From an uncultured Pirellulaceae bacterium (GTDB lineage: Bacteria; Planctomycetota; Planctomycetia; Pirellulales; Pirellulaceae), in the NCBI GenBank assembly GCA_937941455.1, contig CALDHM010000015.1:1-64000 (forward strand): a stretch of 64,000 nt of DNA. The letters run 5' to 3'. The position numbers and the translations under genes are program-made. Positions 61,320 through 64,000 of this stretch are shown here, piece by piece; positions within the stretch are counted from its first letter, which is position 1, and each line of letters begins with the position of its first letter. A model generated the notes under the pieces. That model had not been told where the DNA came from. It saw nothing but the letters and a program-made list of their open reading frames with translations, and searched no databases.

Positions 61320-64000
61320 ATGTCGTATTATCACAAACCCGATCAGTATTTACTCGATCTCGTCGGTAATAATCGGCTGGACAAATCGAGGGTTAGTGAT
61401 CGGCCCACCGATAGCGAGTTCGTTGCCGAGATCGTTCGCGATAAAGACAACGCGCCCTCAATCGTGAGCTGGATGTTGCGGAAGGCGCTGAATCCTCGCA
61501 AGCAAGAAGCGTTCTTGGAGGAGATGGCGCGTGTCAGTACTGTCGAGCATCGCAGCTTTATTCCCCCGCTGGAATTCGGAACGACCGAACAGTTCATCTA
61601 CACAATTCAGCCGAAGGTGTTCGACAGGCGGCTTACGGAGATCGTCGGACTTGGGCAAGCCAGCGATCAGAAGCTGAGGCGGGCTTTGGGAATTTGCTGC
61701 GATGTGCTGGAAGTATTGGAGAAAATTCACGAGCTCGGGTGTTTGGCCCGCAACGTCCGAGCCTCCAATCTTTACTTGATGGGGAATCATGCTTGTTTGG
61801 TCAGTGCCAGTCCTTGGGAATACTGCAACCGTCTGCATCAGAACGACGATGCGGCCAAGGAGCACGCCCGCTATGCCCCTCCCGAGGTCGCTGGTTCAAT
61901 TCAGGCCGAGGTCGGCCCCGCTGCGGATCTCTATTCTGTTGGAAATCTGCTGTTCTATCTCCTCACGGGGCGCGAGCCATTTCAGGGGACATCGGTCAGT
62001 ACCATTCTCTATCAACATGTCACCGTTGATCCGCAGCTGTTTTTGGCGGAATTCGATTTCCCAAAGCCTCTTGTAGAGATCATTGCTCGATTACTCAGCA
62101 AGGATCCATGTGGCCGCTATCAACGAGCCAGTGCGGTGTTGCATGACTTGAGACAATTGCAACAGCGTTTGCATGACGGAATCTCTGTGGATGATTTCGT
62201 TCCCGGTTGCGAAGATGTGCGAAGCACGCTCGTGCCTCCGTTATTCGTCGGCCGACGCGCGGAATTGAATCGTCTGCAGAGCTTGTTGCAGGGTTGCCAG
62301 CAGGGACAACGTGGACACTCCATCGCGATCACCGGACCAGTCGGCTGCGGCAAAAGTCGGCTGATCGAGGAATTCGTTCGTATCCATGCGCCGCAATCGC
62401 TGGCGGTTTACCGCAGTATCGCGATTGAAAACTCGCATGAAACAGCGCGGAACCCGATCCTTAGAATCATCGAACAGGTCAAGGAGCGTGCCGCTACCTA
62501 TGACGCCTTCGCTCGGCGCCTCGCCACGCGTCTGCAAAACTATCGCAGCGAAATTTCGGTCATGTTTCCCGAAATAACGCAAACTTTGGGCTGGGAGTGG
62601 CAAGGGACCTATACGGTCGAGGATCTCAACAGGGCGCAGGTCGAGAACGCACTCGTCAGTATCCTTGCTAATCTCGGCGACGTCGATCAGCCGGCGGTGA
62701 TTTGGATTGACGATTGCCATCACTTGGACGCACAATCCCTAGCCGTTGCTCGAAGATTGTGCGATTCGCTGCCGAAACACACGCTGTTGATTTTTACGCT
62801 TAGCAGCGAAGGGAACGGCGACAAAGAATTTCTGGAATCGATTCAAGTCGAACAGAACTATGTCTTGGGAGGGTTGAACGATTCTGAAATCGAGCAACTC
62901 TTAGGATCTTCGGGAGGTCGACTTCCTGAGACGGCCATTACCGTCATCAAGAGCCTAGCTGAGGGGAGCCCCTACATGGCTATGGCGATCCTCAATGGCC
63001 TGATCGAAAAACGCGCGATCGTCTTCGATACCAACCATTGGCGAGTCGACAGCCGCAAACTCAATACAATTCAGACCTCGGAAAGCTCTGTCAAAGAATT
63101 GGTGAATCGGCTATCCGATATGCCGCATTCGGTCAAGCAAGTCTTGTACGTCGCCGCCACGGCAGTCAATGAATTCGACGAGGAGCAACTGACCGAAATC
63201 TGCCGCACCACGCGCGCCAAAGTGGATGAATGCATCGTCTGGTCGCGAAGTAAGCGGATCCTTTGGCAGTTGTCGAGCGGCAAGTACTTGTTCGTGCACG
63301 AGAAAATCAAGGAATCGCTGCTCGCGGAAATCTCGCCGTCTCAACGGCGGGAACTGCATTTGTCATTCGCACATTACCTGGAGCGATTCGAGCCCGATAA
63401 TGTCGCAGAACTTGCGGTCCATTACCATTTCGCCGACGCTCATGAACGAGCATTGGCTTATGCCCTCCGGGCGACGGCCCAGGCTCAGCGGCTGCAATCG
63501 CTGGAGCAGGCGGAGGAGTTTTTGCGGATCGCCATGCTGGGACTGGCCCATGCTGACGCGATTACCGCTCATGAGGTCTACTCTCAACTCGCCGACACGC
63601 TGATGTTGCTGGGGAGATATGACGAAGCAGCGCAATGGTTGGATAAAACGCTCGAGTATTCTTTGCCCCCGTTGGAGCTCGCCCGGATCAAGATGAAAAT
63701 CGGCAATCTGGCCTTCAAACGCGGCGACAAACAGTCGGCCAGCCAGCGTTACATTTCTGCTCTCAGAGATTTGGGGTACAGCGTTCCTGAAAATCGAATC
63801 GATCTGGGCCTGCGCTTGATCAAGGAGCTGGGAATCCAGTGCTTGCATACGCTGTTGCCGTTTTTATTCGTCGGACGGCGCCGCGAACAACCGAACGAGA
63901 GACGGCGTTTGATTTGGCGATTACACAGCCGGGTCGGACATGCGTTTTGGTATACCCGCGACCACTTCTATACCCTCTGGGCCCATTTACGGCACTTGAA
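61320..64000 (+). CDS. Pseudokinase-STAND ATPase regulator (3' end cut by window)
   Basis: Open from the ATG at 61320 to the window end, so at least 893 residues. Residues about 60-285 have a kinase-like C-lobe (AHARYAPPEV region with APE-like PPEV, AADLYSVGNLLFYLLTGREP). The catalytic HRD motif reads LARNVRASN (142-150), the DFG position is VSASP, and no clear VAIK Lys or Gly-loop is seen, so phosphotransfer is unlikely. A predicted AAA/STAND ATPase follows from about 305: FVGRRAELNRL, Walker A GPVGCGKSR (339-347) and Walker B VIWIDDCHHL (about 459-468). Helical, TPR-like repeats come next. Comparable kinase-ATPase fusions (PknK-like) act in signalling; here the kinase part would be a sensor or scaffold. 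Confidence 0.85.
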   Translation, partial: MSYYHKPDQYLLDLVGNNRLDKSRVSDRPTDSEFVAEIVRDKDNAPSIVSWMLRKALNPRKQEAFLEEMARVSTVEHRSFIPPLEFGTTEQFIYTIQPKVFDRRLTEIVGLGQASDQKLRRALGICCDVLEVLEKIHELGCLARNVRASNLYLMGNHACLVSASPWEYCNRLHQNDDAAKEHARYAPPEVAGSIQAEVGPAADLYSVGNLLFYLLTGREPFQGTSVSTILYQHVTVDPQLFLAEFDFPKPLVEIIARLLSKDPCGRYQRASAVLHDLRQLQQRLHDGISVDDFVPGCEDVRSTLVPPLFVGRRAELNRLQSLLQGCQQGQRGHSIAITGPVGCGKSRLIEEFVRIHAPQSLAVYRSIAIENSHETARNPILRIIEQVKERAATYDAFARRLATRLQNYRSEISVMFPEITQTLGWEWQGTYTVEDLNRAQVENALVSILANLGDVDQPAVIWIDDCHHLDAQSLAVARRLCDSLPKHTLLIFTLSSEGNGDKEFLESIQVEQNYVLGGLNDSEIEQLLGSSGGRLPETAITVIKSLAEGSPYMAMAILNGLIEKRAIVFDTNHWRVDSRKLNTIQTSESSVKELVNRLSDMPHSVKQVLYVAATAVNEFDEEQLTEICRTTRAKVDECIVWSRSKRILWQLSSGKYLFVHEKIKESLLAEISPSQRRELHLSFAHYLERFEPDNVAELAVHYHFADAHERALAYALRATAQAQRLQSLEQAEEFLRIAMLGLAHADAITAHEVYSQLADTLMLLGRYDEAAQWLDKTLEYSLPPLELARIKMKIGNLAFKRGDKQSASQRYISALRDLGYSVPENRIDLGLRLIKELGIQCLHTLLPFLFVGRRREQPNERRRLIWRLHSRVGHAFWYTRDHFYTLWAHLRHL

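Overview
The window reads as a piece of a planctomycete chromosome, most likely Pirellulales-like. The basis is a PSCyt/DUF1549-DUF1553 plus DUF1501 gene pair, a PEP-CTERM protein, a sigma/anti-sigma pair beside that locus, wide GC-rich spacers carrying a dispersed TTAGCCGGAACGC-type repeat, isolated flagellar and division-type genes, and many signal-peptide proteins of unknown role. No CRISPR array, rRNA, prophage or insertion sequence is visible, and no convincing tRNA was found.

Layout. 1-1.4 kb is gene-free and repeat-bearing. 1.4-5.5 kb (minus) is a MacAB-like ABC export operon: adaptor with two EF-hands, ATPase, permease. 6.2-12.4 kb holds a DUF1992 gene, a coiled-coil membrane protein, a very large TolC-family outer-membrane lipoprotein and another lipoprotein. 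12.5-17.6 kb holds ruvX, a lone fliF with a degenerate ATPase-like gene, a hydrolase that seems to have lost two of its three triad residues, and malate dehydrogenase. 17.8-21.2 kb is an NtrC-type response regulator overlapping mutL. 21.6-24.1 kb has a methyltransferase broken by an in-frame TAG, a small membrane protein and a PEP-CTERM protein. 24.5-27.1 kb is the imuA-imuB mutagenesis pair. 27.7-35 kb is mostly housekeeping: TPR protein, GT87-like membrane protein, trxB, asnS, an orphan parA, sufE and a Nudix hydrolase.

35.2-41.3 kb (minus) is a compact lipid-modification cluster: DCC-family protein, FAD amine-oxidase-like protein, DUF1365, CFA-synthase-like methyltransferase, DUF1295 and a second CFA-like methyltransferase. 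41.8-46.9 kb holds a PQQ-type beta-propeller protein, then metF, a TPR protein and an EamA transporter with touching reading frames. 47.2-53.7 kb holds an ECF-type sigma factor, its probable anti-sigma partner, a coiled-coil exported protein, PSCyt-DUF1549-DUF1553 and DUF1501. 53.9-55.4 kb (minus) is an SDR coupled to a tandem-domain PTPS/QueD-like protein. 55.7-59.6 kb is homogentisate dioxygenase, a flavin-reductase-like protein and an AAE17/18-like acyl-activating enzyme. 59.6-61 kb encodes a hotdog-thioesterase/LCMT methyltransferase fusion. The right edge cuts a large pseudokinase-STAND ATPase.

The parts most worth following up are the hotdog-LCMT fusion, the pseudokinase-ATPase, the Ca-binding efflux adaptor, the two-methyltransferase lipid cluster, the tandem PTPS/SDR pair, the nonsense-interrupted methyltransferase and the candidate structured RNA upstream of metF. 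All functional statements come from recognising motifs by eye; no database search was run.
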